Notes: generated from the letters alone by a model not told the origin. Positions 51,897 through 62,388 are shown, numbered from the stretch's first letter. The stretch is DNA of 64,000 bases from an uncultured Muribaculaceae bacterium (GCA_934675575.1 CAKUQQ010000007.1:1-64000); one strand, 5' to 3'. Numbers and translations are program-made.

Positions 51897-52735
51897 TATA
51901 ACTCCTCAAACTGGTTGATGATTTCCTTCATGATGAATGACATGCGAGGCTCGGCTGCGGCAGCGGCTTTCTGCACCTCTTCGTGCGACACTTTCTCCAC
52001 AATGCCGTCGATGCCAAGGTCGGTGATTACCGACATGCCGAACACTTCCATGCCGGCATGGTTGGCCACGATTACTTCGGGCACAGTGCTCATGCCCACG
52101 GCATCACCGCCAATCACATGGAAATAGTGGTACTCGGCAGGAGTTTCAAACGTTGGGCCTTGTGTGCCCACATACACGCCCTCCACGAGGCGAATGTCAT
52201 TGGCCTTGGCAATCTCTTTGGCTTTGGCGATGAGACGCTCGCTATAGGCGTGTCCCATGCCAGGAAAACGCGGGCCGAGCTCGTCGTAGTTGTGGCCATG
52301 AAGCGGGTGCTCAGGGAAGAGGTTGATGTGGTCGTTGATAATCATGAGGTCGCCAATCTTGAAGCCTGGATTCATGCCTCCGGCGGCGTTTGACACAAAG
52401 AGAGTCTTGACTCCGAGAGCCTTCATTACGCGCACAGGGAATGTTACCTCCTTCATGGAGTAGCCCTCATAGAAGTGGAAGCGGCCCTGCATGGCCATGA
52501 TGTATTTGTTGCCAAGATTGCCAAATATGAGTCTGCCCTTGTGTCCCTCGACGGTGGACACAGGAAAGTTGGGTATGTCGGTGTAGGAAATGGCGGTTTC
52601 AATCTTGATGTGGTCAACAAGCTCGCCAAGGCCAGTTCCGAGGATAATGGCTGTTTTTGGCAGGTGACTTACTTTAGATTTGATGTAATCGGCTGTTTCG
52701 TTGATTTTGTCAAGCCAGTTAATTTCTTCAATCAT
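51896..52735 (-). CDS. purine nucleoside phosphorylase
   Basis: A 279-residue phosphorylase of the trimeric PNP group. ILGTGLGELVDHI is near residue 31, TVEGHKGRLIFG near 62, FVSNAAGGMNPGF near 114, and GTQGPTFETPAEYHYF near 190 are the signature segments for phosphate and purine binding. Length normal. It acts in purine salvage. Stop/start overlap with thiL; 52 bases after lpxK. Confidence 0.95.
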   Translation of the reverse strand: MIEEINWLDKINETADYIKSKVSHLPKTAIILGTGLGELVDHIKIETAISYTDIPNFPVSTVEGHKGRLIFGNLGNKYIMAMQGRFHFYEGYSMKEVTFPVRVMKALGVKTLFVSNAAGGMNPGFKIGDLMIINDHINLFPEHPLHGHNYDELGPRFPGMGHAYSERLIAKAKEIAKANDIRLVEGVYVGTQGPTFETPAEYHYFHVIGGDAVGMSTVPEVIVANHAGMEVFGMSVITDLGIDGIVEKVSHEEVQKAAAAAEPRMSFIMKEIINQFEEL

Positions 52736-52787
52736 AGCTGTGGAAATTGAATTGTGTTATATAAGAGTTTTTGTATTTTTTTTTCGT

Positions 52788-53927
52788 TTAGTCGTAGTCG
52801 GAATAGAGATCGGTGCCTGCACCGGCTTCAATCTTCTTTATCAGCTCGGTGGTTATGTCGCGGTCCTCATAGTTCAAGAAGCCCACTCTGATGGGAATGT
52901 AGTAGATTTTGTTGCGCAACTCCGGTGGAAAGTAGGGATTGTTGAGTATGCGCACGGCATCTTTCTCGGTGGTGATTATGAACTTTTGTTTGCCTTCAAG
53001 CTTGTTGAAAAACTTGTCGATATAGTTGAAATCCTCGCGCGTGAAGTTGTGATGGTCGTCGAAATGAATGACTTTCATCTTGGCTTGGAAACTCTTGAGA
53101 TAGAGCACAAACGTGCGTGGGTTTGAAATGCCAGTAATGCCCAATATTGAGTCGTCAGGAGTGAGGCATGTGAGCGACGTGAGCGTGGGGTTGCTGATGG
53201 GGAAAACCGGTAAAGGATTGGCGTAGCGAATGTTGGAGAAAAACAGCTGCTGCGATGGATAGAGGTCGAGGTTTTCTTTCATCATGCGAATTTCCACAGG
53301 CTTGATGTCGGTGGGGCATTTGGTGACGACCACAAAGTCGGCACGGAGGAGCGCGCTGAGTGGCTCGCGCAAGAAGCCCAGAGGCAACAGTTTGTCGCGG
53401 AAAGGCGGACGGTTGAAGTCAACCAGCACAATGTTGACCTTGGGTTTGACGTAGCGGTGCTGAAAAGCGTCGTCGAGCACAAACAGGTTGATGTCGGGGT
53501 TGATTTTCAGCATTTCACGTATGCCCTTGCAGCGGTCTTCGCACACAGCAAGAGTAATCAAGCCATTGAACTTGTGGAAAATCTGGTAAGGTTCGTCGCC
53601 TATGTCTTTGGGCGAGAGGGTGGAAGTGGCAAGAATGAAGCCGTGGGTGGAGCGTTTGTAGCCGCGGCTGAGCACGCCAATCTTGTATTTGCGGCACAGG
53701 TGTTCGATTATGTATTCCACATGTGGGGTTTTGCCAGTTCCGCCCACGGTGATGTTTCCCACTGACACCACCGGCACATCGAATGAGTGCTGCTTTAGTA
53801 TGCCGGCATGGAACATGAGGTTGCGCAGCCAAACACCAGCGCCATAACACCACGAGAACGGGGTGAGAATGGCGTTGACTATGGTCTTGCGCTGCTCTTT
53901 GTTGAATATTTTGGAGAAATCAATCAC
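52788..53927 (-). CDS. lpxK: tetraacyldisaccharide 4'-kinase
   Basis: A 379-residue inner-membrane-associated kinase adding the 4'-phosphate to lipid A disaccharide. The P-loop VGNITVGGTGKTPHVEYI is near residue 58, the GVLSRGYKR segment near 87, and the DDAFQHR motif near 149. The amphipathic N-terminal helix (VNAILTPFSWCYGAGVWLRN) is present. It shares the operon with sppA, 13 bases away. Confidence 0.95.
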   Translation of the reverse strand: MIDFSKIFNKEQRKTIVNAILTPFSWCYGAGVWLRNLMFHAGILKQHSFDVPVVSVGNITVGGTGKTPHVEYIIEHLCRKYKIGVLSRGYKRSTHGFILATSTLSPKDIGDEPYQIFHKFNGLITLAVCEDRCKGIREMLKINPDINLFVLDDAFQHRYVKPKVNIVLVDFNRPPFRDKLLPLGFLREPLSALLRADFVVVTKCPTDIKPVEIRMMKENLDLYPSQQLFFSNIRYANPLPVFPISNPTLTSLTCLTPDDSILGITGISNPRTFVLYLKSFQAKMKVIHFDDHHNFTREDFNYIDKFFNKLEGKQKFIITTEKDAVRILNNPYFPPELRNKIYYIPIRVGFLNYEDRDITTELIKKIEAGAGTDLYSDYD

Positions 53928-53939
53928 TCTCGTTTGTTG

Positions 53940-55727
53940 TTATTCTATATTGACAGGTTGCATCATGCAAAGCACATGCTTGCGGCCGAGAATTGCCTCG
54001 GCTTGGCGATAGGTGTCGTAGATTATGCCAAATTGCTCTTGGAGCTGTTTGTCGGCATGGGCGGTGGTGTATTTGTCAAGCATTTTGAGCCAACGGTTTT
54101 TGGCATCGGGATATGTGTCCACTTTGTAGTCGCCATCGTTGAGCCGTTCTTTCTTAGCCACCCAGCTGATAGCCTTGTCGAGGTTGCCAAACTCATCAAC
54201 GAGTCCGATTTTAAGTGCGCTCTTTCCGTCCCACACGCGTCCTTCGGCAATGGCCTTGATGGAGTCTTGCGACACACCGCGTCCGTTGGCGCAGCGAGAG
54301 GTGAAGAGGTCGTAGCCGCGGTTTATCATGTTTTGCATGGCTGCACGCTGCACTGGCGAAAGGGGATTGGTGAGTACACCAAAATCGGCGTTGGCATTGG
54401 TCTTGACGATGGAGATGTTGACTTGAAGTTTGTCGTTGACAATGCCGCTCAAGTTTGGTATCACACCAAAGATGCCAATGCTGCCGGTGATTGTGGTGGG
54501 CTCTGCAAAAATGCGTTGTCCTCCGCATGATATGTAGTAGCCGCCCGATGCAGCATAGTCGCCCATCGACACGGCAAACGTTTTGCCCGATTTCTTGAAG
54601 TCGTCGAGAGCCTTCCATATTTGCTCTGACCCAAACGCACTGCCACCAGGCGAGTTGACTCTCAGCACAAGCCCTGCCACGTCTTTGTCGTTTTCAAGGT
54701 CTTGTATGGTCTCAACCAATTCTTCGGAGTCGATGCCGCTTCCTGGCTGGCCGTCGATTTCACCCACGGCATACACCACTGCTATCTCTTTTGAGCCTTT
54801 TGACGTGGCGTCGGTGCTGCTGGCGAGGTCTTGTGGCGAAATGAGGTTGAGGTCGTCGTCAAGGTCAACCTTGGTGAGCTTTTTGAGCTTGTTCTCAAAC
54901 TCGCGACGGTAGCAAATGCCGTCGATTAAACGGTAGCTCTTGAGAGTGTCGGCCGGAAGGGTCATCACTATGCCGTCGGCAATCTGATTGACACGTGCAG
55001 GCGTGAGCTTGCGACTCTGGGCTATGGAGTCAACCATGTTGCTCCAGATGCTGCCCAGATATTGCTCTTGCTGCAAGCGGTTGGCCGGGCTGATGCTGTC
55101 AATCATGTAAGGCTCAACCGCGCTTTTGAATGTGCCAACCCTTATCACTTGCATCTCGATGCCGAGCTTGTCGAGCAATTTCTTGGGATAGGCGATGGCG
55201 GCCGCGAGTCCGTGAATATCAACGGCTCCTACGGGGTTAAGGAATATGCTGTCTGCCACAGAAGCCACATAGTAGTCAGACTGGCTTATGCCGTCGTTGC
55301 CATAGGCATAGATGAATTTTGAAGACTGCTTCTTGAATTTTGACAAGGCGGAGCGCAATTCAAACAGGGTGGCAGGTGAGGCTGCCACGCCCTCGCAGTT
55401 GATGTAGATGCCTTTTATCTTTTTGTTGTCTTTTGCTTCGTCGATGGCCTTGGTGAGCACGTCAAGACTTGCCGACTCAGAGAGGTCGCCGTCTTGAATC
55501 AAAGCGAGCGGATTGATGTCGTCGAGGCCGCTACGCTCGTTGATTGGACCGGAAAGGTCGATGTAGAGCAGTGAGTTATTCTTGACATTGACGGTTTGCG
55601 AACCCATTGATGCCATTGAGCCAAAGATGGCGAAGCTCATGATTACTGAGGCAATGGTGAAAAATGTGAGTGCGAGCCACACTCCCACGAATGAGCCGCA
55701 AACAATCAAAATAAATTTCTTCATCAT
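53940..55727 (-). CDS. sppA: signal peptide peptidase SppA (protease IV, 67 kDa type)
   Basis: A 595-residue long-form SppA with an N-terminal membrane anchor (LIVCGSFVGVWLALTFFTIA) and two ClpP-like halves. The Lys of the Ser-Lys dyad is in the KSRF-type segment of the first half (FIYAYGNDGISQSDYYVA near residue 155 follows it). The catalytic Ser is in VSMGDYAASGGYYISCG near residue 395. It degrades leftover signal peptides in the inner membrane. First gene of the sppA-lpxK-pnp-thiL run. Confidence 0.92.
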   Translation of the reverse strand: MMKKFILIVCGSFVGVWLALTFFTIASVIMSFAIFGSMASMGSQTVNVKNNSLLYIDLSGPINERSGLDDINPLALIQDGDLSESASLDVLTKAIDEAKDNKKIKGIYINCEGVAASPATLFELRSALSKFKKQSSKFIYAYGNDGISQSDYYVASVADSIFLNPVGAVDIHGLAAAIAYPKKLLDKLGIEMQVIRVGTFKSAVEPYMIDSISPANRLQQEQYLGSIWSNMVDSIAQSRKLTPARVNQIADGIVMTLPADTLKSYRLIDGICYRREFENKLKKLTKVDLDDDLNLISPQDLASSTDATSKGSKEIAVVYAVGEIDGQPGSGIDSEELVETIQDLENDKDVAGLVLRVNSPGGSAFGSEQIWKALDDFKKSGKTFAVSMGDYAASGGYYISCGGQRIFAEPTTITGSIGIFGVIPNLSGIVNDKLQVNISIVKTNANADFGVLTNPLSPVQRAAMQNMINRGYDLFTSRCANGRGVSQDSIKAIAEGRVWDGKSALKIGLVDEFGNLDKAISWVAKKERLNDGDYKVDTYPDAKNRWLKMLDKYTTAHADKQLQEQFGIIYDTYRQAEAILGRKHVLCMMQPVNIE

Positions 55728-55807
55728 GACGATAAAATGTTAGTAACGTTTTTGTCTTTTCGGCGTAAAGCCAAGCGCTATGAACAGGGCTTAACTTACC
55801 AATTATA

Positions 55808-55815
55808 CAAAGTTA
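55808..55815 (-). promoter_or_regulatory. -7 box (TAACTTTG) before sppA
   Basis: TAACTTTG on the minus strand, about 85 bases before the sppA ATG. No matching TTTG at the -33 position. Confidence 0.4.
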
Positions 55816-55899
55816 TAAATATTTTATCAATCAGTGTGTTAAAACAAAGCGGATTTTTCTGGCGGCAGCTTGTTTTTGAGCTTTTTTTGCGGCAGTGGA

Positions 55900-55937
55900 T
55901 AAAAAACGCTTCACCATTCGAAATGAAAAGTGAAGCG
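55900..55937 (-). terminator. intrinsic terminator of murF
   Basis: On the minus strand CGCTTCAC / GTGAAGCG (8 bp, 15-base loop) followed by TTTTTT, 31 bases past the murF stop. Confidence 0.85.
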
Positions 55938-55967
55938 ATGATATGAAAAGCTGATTTTTTTGTGGAG

Positions 55968-57341
55968 CTACTTTTCTTTCAGGGCACTGACTATTTGTGC
56001 AAAACCCATGAAATGCGATGCCTTGACGAGCACTGTGTCGCCTTTGTGCAGCAGGCCGTCGAGCTTGGCGAGCAAATCATCTTTTGTTGTGAAATGGTGA
56101 ACCTCTTTAGTGGGGTCGCTGGCCTTGATGGCACTGGCGATGCCATCGCTAAGCGGCCCTACGCACAAAAAGGAGTCGATGCGCAGCTTGGCGGCATAGG
56201 AGCCGACGTCGGCGTGCAACTGTCGCTCGTTGGTGCCAAGTTCGCCCATGTCGCCAAGAATGGCAACCTTGCGGGTGTCGGTGTCTTGAAGCGCATCGAG
56301 CGAGGCTTTCATCGACACCGGGTTGGCGTTGTAGCAATCATCGATTATGGTGAATGTGCCTGTCTCGATAATGTTGAAACGGCCGGCAAGAGACTCGTTG
56401 GCCTCAATGCCAGCTTTGATTTGGCTTAGCGTAAGGCCATAGGCAATGCCGGCTGCGGCTCCAGCCAGAGCGTTGAGCACCATGTGCTTGCCAGGCATGG
56501 CCACGGTCACGTCGTCGATGTCGCCACTTGGTGTGTGCAGGCGGCATTTAGTGCCTTTGAGTCCGAGGCTTTGCAGATTGTCGGCCCAAAAATCGTTTTT
56601 ATGGTCAAAGCCGAAAGTTTGCGGCTTTATGCCCTTCACGCTTTTAATGGTTGACAGTTTGTCGTCGTCGCCATTGACTATGATGGTGGCATCTGGTTCA
56701 ATGAAATCGAAAATCTCGGATTTGGCTTTCAGAATGCCATCGCGAGTCTTGAGGTTTTCGAGGTGGGCACAGCCTATGTTGGTCATGATGATGGTGTGTG
56801 GACGCGCAATTTTGGCCAAGCGGTGCATGTCGCCAAAGTGGCTTATGCCCATTTCGAGCACGGCAATCTGGTCGTCGTCACGCAATCTGAACACCGTGAG
56901 AGGCAAGCCAAGCTCGTTGTTGAAATTACCCTCGGTTTTGAGCACGCGGTATTTTTGGTGCAGCACGCTGAAAACCATTTCTTTGGTGCTCGTTTTGCCC
57001 ACGCTGCCTGTTATGCCCACCACAGGAATGTGGAGTTGCTTTAGGTAGAACTCTGCAATGTCTTTCACCGCTTGAAGCGACGATTTCACCTGAATGTAGG
57101 GAAAATCGCTGCCGGGAAGCTCATGCTCTGATATTGCTGCCAGCGCGCCGCCGTCAATCACTTGCTTGATGAAATTGTGACCATCGACTCTTTCGCCCTT
57201 GATTGCCACAAACAAGCCGCCTGGCTGCACTTTGCGGCTGTCGATTGCAATAGAGCTGACCTCTAAGTGTTTTTTGCCCTCGTCACCATGATATGTGCCA
57301 GCTGTGACGGCGGCAATGTTTTCTAAAGTGAGATTTTTCAT
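55968..57341 (-). CDS. murF: UDP-N-acetylmuramoyl-tripeptide--D-Ala-D-Ala ligase
   Basis: A 457-residue Mur ligase adding D-Ala-D-Ala to the peptidoglycan precursor. The N-terminal domain contains DSRKVQPGGLFVAIKGERVDGHNF near residue 33. The ATP loop VGITGSVGKTSTKEM is near 113, EMGISHFGDMHRL near 162, and DDCYNANPVSMKASL near 315. All match MurF. It lies 29 bases after ddl, which supplies its D-Ala-D-Ala substrate. Confidence 0.97.
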   Translation of the reverse strand: MKNLTLENIAAVTAGTYHGDEGKKHLEVSSIAIDSRKVQPGGLFVAIKGERVDGHNFIKQVIDGGALAAISEHELPGSDFPYIQVKSSLQAVKDIAEFYLKQLHIPVVGITGSVGKTSTKEMVFSVLHQKYRVLKTEGNFNNELGLPLTVFRLRDDDQIAVLEMGISHFGDMHRLAKIARPHTIIMTNIGCAHLENLKTRDGILKAKSEIFDFIEPDATIIVNGDDDKLSTIKSVKGIKPQTFGFDHKNDFWADNLQSLGLKGTKCRLHTPSGDIDDVTVAMPGKHMVLNALAGAAAGIAYGLTLSQIKAGIEANESLAGRFNIIETGTFTIIDDCYNANPVSMKASLDALQDTDTRKVAILGDMGELGTNERQLHADVGSYAAKLRIDSFLCVGPLSDGIASAIKASDPTKEVHHFTTKDDLLAKLDGLLHKGDTVLVKASHFMGFAQIVSALKEK

Positions 57342-57370
57342 TTAGTTGCACCTCCTTGCGCAATCATCTG

Positions 57371-58408
57371 TCAGCAATCATATTTTTTAAGAGAAACCGC
57401 AATGAGTTTCTCGCACAGGTCTTCGTATGACATGCCGAGCACGGCAGCCTCTTGTGGCACAAGGCTTGTGGCCGTCATGCCAGGAAGCGTGTTGGCCTCA
57501 AGAGCAAACATCTCGCCCTTGTCGTTCATGATGAAGTCGATGCGGCCATAGCCTGTGATGCCAAGAGCCTTGGCGGCCAATTCGGCATCGCGCTGCATGC
57601 GTGAGGTTTGCTCGGCTGTGATTTGTGCCGGGCAGGTCTCAACGGTGGAGCCTGCGGAATATTTGTTCTTATAGTCATAGAATCCTTGCTTGGGGGCAAT
57701 CTCAATTACAGGATAAGCCTTGCCATCGACTACGGCGACCGAGAACTCACGGCCTTTTACATATTGCTCTACGAGCACATGGGCATCGTAGGAGAACGCC
57801 AACTCAAGCGACTTGGCATATTCGGCAGCATCTTTGGCAATGGTTATGCCTACACTCGACCCTCCACAAGCCGGTTTGACCACAACCGGATAGGTGAGGC
57901 CTTTGGCCTCGGGGTCGGTTTCGGCAGAGTGGCGCGTGATGGCAAATGCTTTTGCCGTGGGCACATCGCAAGCCTGAAACAGGTGCTTGGTGAGAGTTTT
58001 GTCCATGGCAATGGCACTGCTCAGATAGTCGGTGCCTGAATATTTAATGCCAAGCAGGTCGAAAGTGGCCTGAACCCTTCCGTCCTCGCCATTGGCGCCA
58101 TGCAGTGCAAGAAATACAAAATCGGCCTTGGAACACATGTCAATCACATTTGGACCGAAAAACTCACGGCGCTGTGCCGCCATTTCCTTTATGCGGCTGT
58201 TAAAAGAGCTGATATAGGCACTTGCTTTGTCAACGTCGTACTCATCGGGGAAATAGTTGCTGCTGTCGGCCTCGGCGAAACCTGCAAAGACGTCGAGCAA
58301 AACGGCCTTGTGGCCTCGTGCTCTAAGAGCCCTGCAAACACCTGTTCCTGAAACGATTGAAACTTCCCTTTCTGTACTCGTACCTGCTGCTAAAACTACA
58401 ATATTCAT
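57371..58408 (-). CDS. ddl: D-alanine--D-alanine ligase
   Basis: A 345-residue ATP-grasp ligase forming D-Ala-D-Ala. ATG 58408 gives the natural start MNIVVLAAGTSTEREVSIVSG; the frame is open to 58483. LALHGANGEDGRVQ near residue 92, PACGGSSVGITIAKD near 178, KGREFSVAVVDG near 215 and FALEANTLPGMT near 308 are signature segments. Upstream lies a divergent promoter region shared with ligA. Confidence 0.96.
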   Translation of the reverse strand: MNIVVLAAGTSTEREVSIVSGTGVCRALRARGHKAVLLDVFAGFAEADSSNYFPDEYDVDKASAYISSFNSRIKEMAAQRREFFGPNVIDMCSKADFVFLALHGANGEDGRVQATFDLLGIKYSGTDYLSSAIAMDKTLTKHLFQACDVPTAKAFAITRHSAETDPEAKGLTYPVVVKPACGGSSVGITIAKDAAEYAKSLELAFSYDAHVLVEQYVKGREFSVAVVDGKAYPVIEIAPKQGFYDYKNKYSAGSTVETCPAQITAEQTSRMQRDAELAAKALGITGYGRIDFIMNDKGEMFALEANTLPGMTATSLVPQEAAVLGMSYEDLCEKLIAVSLKKYDC

Positions 58409-58508
58409 TTTTGTTATGATGATAAAAACAATTTTATTTCGTGTGAGTGCCGCTTGTGCGGCCAACTGCGGTAAAAGGCTCACTCGTAGCGGGTCTGAAA
58501 CCGATTTG

Positions 58509-58516
58509 CAAATATA
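58509..58516 (-). promoter_or_regulatory. -7 box (TATATTTG) before ddl
   Basis: TATATTTG followed by CAA on the minus strand, about 100 bases upstream of the ddl ATG, in a 251-base divergent gap shared with ligA. Confidence 0.4.
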
Positions 58517-58659
58517 CGAATATTGGCACGATTATCCTTTTTAGCTTTGGCATTAAATCATGACAAAATAGCGCAGACGTGACAAAAAGTTTTTGCCGAG
58601 GGTGTGGCGTTTTGTGTGGGGAATTGACTAACTTAGCAGAAAATAAAACAGGTTTTAAA

Positions 58660-60666
58660 ATGTCTATGGAATCAGTCAAACAGCGAATAGATTGGCTTCG
58701 CCAAGAGCTTAACCGCCACAACTATCAGTATTATGTGCTTAACGACCCTGTGATTTCTGACCAGGAGTTTGACAAGTTGATGCGTGAACTGCAGGACTTG
58801 GAGGAGGCAAATCCGCAGTATTTTGACCCTTACTCGCCCACACAGCGCGTGGGTAGCGACTTAAACCAGGGCTTTAAGCAAGTGGTGCATGAACGCCCCA
58901 TGATGTCGCTCTCAAACTCTTACTCGATAGAGGAAGTGCAGGATTTTTTGCGCCGTGCCAAAGACGGACTTAACGGCGAGGAAGTGCAGATTATAGGCGA
59001 AATGAAGTTTGACGGCACTTCTATTTCCATAACATACGAGCACGGACGGCTTGTGAGAGCTGTGACGCGTGGTGATGGTGTGAGAGGCGACGATGTGACC
59101 AACAACATAATCACGATAAAGAGCATTCCTCTGGAGCTTGCTCCCGGCAACTGGCCCGACAAGTTTGAGGTGAGGGGCGAGATATTGCTGCCGTGGAAAA
59201 ATTTCCAAAAGCTCAATGAGGAGCGGCAATATAACGAAGAACCGCTGTTTGCAAATCCTCGCAACGCGGCAGCCGGCACACTGAAGCTGCAAAACTCAAG
59301 CGAGGTAGCTCGGCGCGGACTTGATGCCTATTTCTATTTTTTACTTGGCAACAATCTGCCGTTTGACACCCATTATGACAATATGATGGCTGTGAAATCG
59401 TGGGGATTTAAGGTGGCACAGCTCACCAAACTGCCGTCGATAGACGCGGTGAAAGACTTTATAAACTACTGGGACAAGGAGAGAAAAAATCTGCCAATAG
59501 CCACCGATGGGCTGGTGTTTAAGCTGAACTCGCTGCGCCAGTGGCTCAATCTTGGCGCAACGGCAAAATCGCCTCGCTATGCCATAGCATATAAATTTGC
59601 GCCTGAGCGAGAATGCACGAAATTGAGATATGTGTCGTTTGAGGTGGGGCGAAGCGGTGTCATAACCCCTGTTGCCAATCTTGACCCGGTGCTGCTTTCG
59701 GGCACGGTGGTGAAGCGCGCGTCGCTGCACAACGCCGACATAATCAAGTCGCTCGACATTCATGACGGCGACATGGTGTATGTGGAAAAAGGCGGAGAAA
59801 TCATACCCAAGATAGTGGGCGTGGATAAAAGCAGACGCATAGCCGGCAGCGAGCCGATAAAATTTGTGACCACATGCCCGGCTTGTGGCACGCCACTGAA
59901 GCGAGTGGAGGGTGAGGCTGCATGGGTGTGTCCTGACAAGAAGCACTGCCCACCACAAATCACAGGCCGCATAGAGCACTTTGTGGGCAGACATATGATG
60001 AACATAGACGGAATAGGCGAGGAAGTGGCAGTGCAGCTGTTCAAGAGCGGTCTGGTGAAAAATGTGGCCGACATATATGACCTCACTGCCGACAAACTGC
60101 TGTCGCTTGAGCACTTTCAGAAAAGAGCGGCTTCACGCTTGATAAATGGTGTGGAGGCTTCGAAGCGAGTGCCGTTTGAAAGGGTGATATTCGCATTGTC
60201 GATACCCTACGTGGGCGAGACCACGGCGCGTGTGCTGGCACGCAATCTGCACGACATGGACCACTTGATGGCTGCGTCGGAGGAGGCTTTGTCGGCAATT
60301 CCGGAAATCGGGCCGAAGATAGCAGAAAGCATTGTGGCCTTCTTTGCCGACAGCGACAATGTGGCCATAGTGGAGCGACTTCGCGCGGCAGGATTGCAAA
60401 TGGCAATCCCGGCCGATGAACTTGCCGGGCGAACCAATAAGCTTGAGGGCAAGAAAATAGTGATAAGCGGAGTGTTTGCCAAGCACTCTCGTGAGGAATA
60501 CAAAGCAATGATAGAACAGAACGGAGGCAAAAACTCAAGTTCGATTTCGAGTGCAACAAGTTTTGTGTTTGCCGGAGAAAATATGGGACCGGCAAAGCTT
60601 GAAAAGGCTCACAAACTTGGAATCCACATAATCAATGAGGACGAATTTCTCGAAATGCTTAAATGA
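58660..60666 (+). CDS. ligA: NAD-dependent DNA ligase
   Basis: A 668-residue DNA ligase. ATG 58660 is chosen (58666 also possible); the frame is open to 58579. The domain order is Ia ([18 protein letters not shown] near 27), adenylation domain with Lys 116 in EMKFDGTSI (the usual KxDG), OB fold, zinc finger with Cys 406, 409, 424 and 430, HhH region and C-terminal BRCT (about residues 590-668). The protein is complete and of family length. Confidence 0.96.
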   Translation: MSMESVKQRIDWLRQELNRHNYQYYVLNDPVISDQEFDKLMRELQDLEEANPQYFDPYSPTQRVGSDLNQGFKQVVHERPMMSLSNSYSIEEVQDFLRRAKDGLNGEEVQIIGEMKFDGTSISITYEHGRLVRAVTRGDGVRGDDVTNNIITIKSIPLELAPGNWPDKFEVRGEILLPWKNFQKLNEERQYNEEPLFANPRNAAAGTLKLQNSSEVARRGLDAYFYFLLGNNLPFDTHYDNMMAVKSWGFKVAQLTKLPSIDAVKDFINYWDKERKNLPIATDGLVFKLNSLRQWLNLGATAKSPRYAIAYKFAPERECTKLRYVSFEVGRSGVITPVANLDPVLLSGTVVKRASLHNADIIKSLDIHDGDMVYVEKGGEIIPKIVGVDKSRRIAGSEPIKFVTTCPACGTPLKRVEGEAAWVCPDKKHCPPQITGRIEHFVGRHMMNIDGIGEEVAVQLFKSGLVKNVADIYDLTADKLLSLEHFQKRAASRLINGVEASKRVPFERVIFALSIPYVGETTARVLARNLHDMDHLMAASEEALSAIPEIGPKIAESIVAFFADSDNVAIVERLRAAGLQMAIPADELAGRTNKLEGKKIVISGVFAKHSREEYKAMIEQNGGKNSSSISSATSFVFAGENMGPAKLEKAHKLGIHIINEDEFLEMLK

Positions 60667-60695
60667 GCTCTAGCCTCCGTAGAGTAGAGCTTTTT
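60666..60695. terminator. terminator between ligA and the DUF4251 gene
   Basis: AGCTCTA / TAGAGCT (60666-60672, 60685-60691) followed by TTTTT on the plus strand. It overlaps the end of ligA by one base and lies before the convergent gene's stop. Confidence 0.6.
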
Positions 60696-60700
60696 GAAAA

Positions 60701-61318
60701 TCACTGGTTAAAGTCGATGCGGCTGTTGCGATATGGCAGCAGGCGGCCATAGACGGTGAGACGGTCGGAGCCAAATGTGGGCGTGATGATGGCCGTGGCA
60801 TAGTCACTGTTGGCACTGAGAGTGATAGCCACATCGGCATTGAACTGCGAGCCCACGATAATGAAGCTAAGATAGACGTTGCCCTTTTTGTCAGTGGTGA
60901 TGCGTTTGTTGGATATATGGCCGGGAAGCGTGATGCCACCCAGACCGTTTTGTCCGAGCATGCCATTGTTGAAAGCGAGCTGCACCATGGCGTTCTCGCC
61001 CTGCATGAGCACAAAGTTGGCGTTTGACTGAACAGAATTGACGGTATAGCCTGAGCGGCCTATGGTCAATCTGTCGGCCATCAGGGCAAAATATCCTTGC
61101 TCCACGGCTTGTGATGACAAGTCGTGTGCCAGGGAGTCAACCTGCTCTTTTTGCCTTTTCTCTCTCGCTTTGCGTTCCTGCTTGGTTTCGTTTGACGGTT
61201 TTGCCGGTTTAACAACAGTCAGCTCCACGCTGTCGGCCAGAGTGTAGTGGTTGGTCTGAGATGCGGCACTCATGCAGCCGCATGCAACAAATGTGATAAT
61301 CCAAAATAGTGCTTTCAT
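60701..61318 (-). CDS. DUF4251 family exported protein
   Basis: A 205-residue exported protein. The signal peptide (ALFWIITFVACGCMSAASQ) carries no clean lipobox. A Lys/Glu/Arg-rich coil follows (KQERKAREKRQKEQVDS, near residue 45). The rest is beta-rich, with MADRLTIGRSGYTVN near 80 and GRLLPYRNSRIDF at the end. This matches the DUF4251 family of Bacteroidota periplasmic proteins as I know it. Function unknown. Confidence 0.75.
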   Translation of the reverse strand: MKALFWIITFVACGCMSAASQTNHYTLADSVELTVVKPAKPSNETKQERKAREKRQKEQVDSLAHDLSSQAVEQGYFALMADRLTIGRSGYTVNSVQSNANFVLMQGENAMVQLAFNNGMLGQNGLGGITLPGHISNKRITTDKKGNVYLSFIIVGSQFNADVAITLSANSDYATAIITPTFGSDRLTVYGRLLPYRNSRIDFNQ

Positions 61319-61346
61319 AATTTTACCTTATTTGTTTGGTTAAATG

Positions 61347-61354
61347 CAAAGGTA
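61347..61354 (-). promoter_or_regulatory. -7 box (TACCTTTG) before the DUF4251 gene
   Basis: TACCTTTG on the minus strand, 29 bases before the ATG. The -33 element is not evident. Confidence 0.45.
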
Positions 61355-61390
61355 TGCAAAAACTGCACCAAAACTCTGTGGGTTTTAGCT

Positions 61391-61398
61391 AATTTTGC
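61391..61398 (+). promoter_or_regulatory. -7 box (TAATTTTG) before the CPBP protease gene
   Basis: TAATTTTG followed by CA, 25 bases before the ATG of the CPBP gene, divergent from the box at 61347-61354. Confidence 0.45.
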
Positions 61399-61422
61399 AA
61401 ATAAAACATTTATTGGCAATCA

Positions 61423-62319
61423 ATGATGACAAACTTTCAATTTCAATCCACGCTAAAAAACAAAGTGATAATAATTTTGGCGTTGTTTTTCCTTGGCTTG
61501 TGTGTGGCCTCGGTGATGATGGCCATGCTCCTGCGCTGGAATGGCAACACGGCTCAGGTGGTGCTTGGCGCCACACTGGCGCAAGATGTGCTGGCGTTTA
61601 TGCTGCCGGCCATGGCGTGCGTTGCGCTTTGCGGACGGCGTCCGGCGCAAGCGTTGAGGCTTGACGGCAAGCTGACGTTGGCAGGAGTGCTTGCCGTGGT
61701 GGCGGTTTACTTCTTGTCGCTGCCGGCAATGAACTATGTGATTGACTGGAACAAGGGCATGACGTTGCCACAATGCCTTGGCGCGGTTGAGCAGTGGATT
61801 AGACAAAGTGAGGACATGGCGGCAAAACAGACACAGATGCTGCTTGACCAAAAATCGTTTGGCGCGTTTGCCTACACGTTTTTTGTGGTTGCCATAATGG
61901 CAGGCGTGAGCGAGGAAATGTTTTTCAGAGGAGCATGGCAGAATTTCATTTTTTCGCCAAAAATGCGAAGTGGCGCGGCAATATGGCTCACGGCATTTAT
62001 CTTTAGCTTTATACACTTGCAGTTCTTTGGCTTTGTGCCACGGCTTTTGCTCGGCGCGTGGCTTGGCTATCTGCTTGTGTGGTCGCGCTCGCTGTGGCTG
62101 CCTGTGTTGGCTCATGTGCTCAACAATGGCGTGGTGGTGGCAGTGGCCTATTTGTCGCATCTGGGCTTGCTGCCCGACAAGGACATTGACACCCTTGGAC
62201 TGCCTATGCATGGCGAATTTCCGTGGCTTGCGCTGGCGAGCGCATTGGCCACAACCGTTGTGATATGGTTGCTGCGCCGCTATTTCAAACGGCAACACCG
62301 GGAGGGCGGATTGGTTTAA
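61423..62319 (+). CDS. CPBP-family intramembrane metalloprotease
   Basis: A 298-residue membrane protein with about eight helices and the ABI/CPBP motifs: EEMFFRGAW (Glu-Glu-x3-Arg, near residue 165), FSFIHLQFFGFV (His near 202) and AHVLNNGVVV (His and Asn near 232). In bacteria these may process peptides or protect against bacteriocins. It starts 25 bases after a TAATTTTG box and is followed by the ileS promoter. Confidence 0.85.
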   Translation: MMTNFQFQSTLKNKVIIILALFFLGLCVASVMMAMLLRWNGNTAQVVLGATLAQDVLAFMLPAMACVALCGRRPAQALRLDGKLTLAGVLAVVAVYFLSLPAMNYVIDWNKGMTLPQCLGAVEQWIRQSEDMAAKQTQMLLDQKSFGAFAYTFFVVAIMAGVSEEMFFRGAWQNFIFSPKMRSGAAIWLTAFIFSFIHLQFFGFVPRLLLGAWLGYLLVWSRSLWLPVLAHVLNNGVVVAVAYLSHLGLLPDKDIDTLGLPMHGEFPWLALASALATTVVIWLLRRYFKRQHREGGLV

Positions 62320-62388
62320 CAACAATAGCTTTAACCGAGAAAAAGGTTATTATGTGGCTCATGTTGTGATATTTTCGGTTAAAATTGC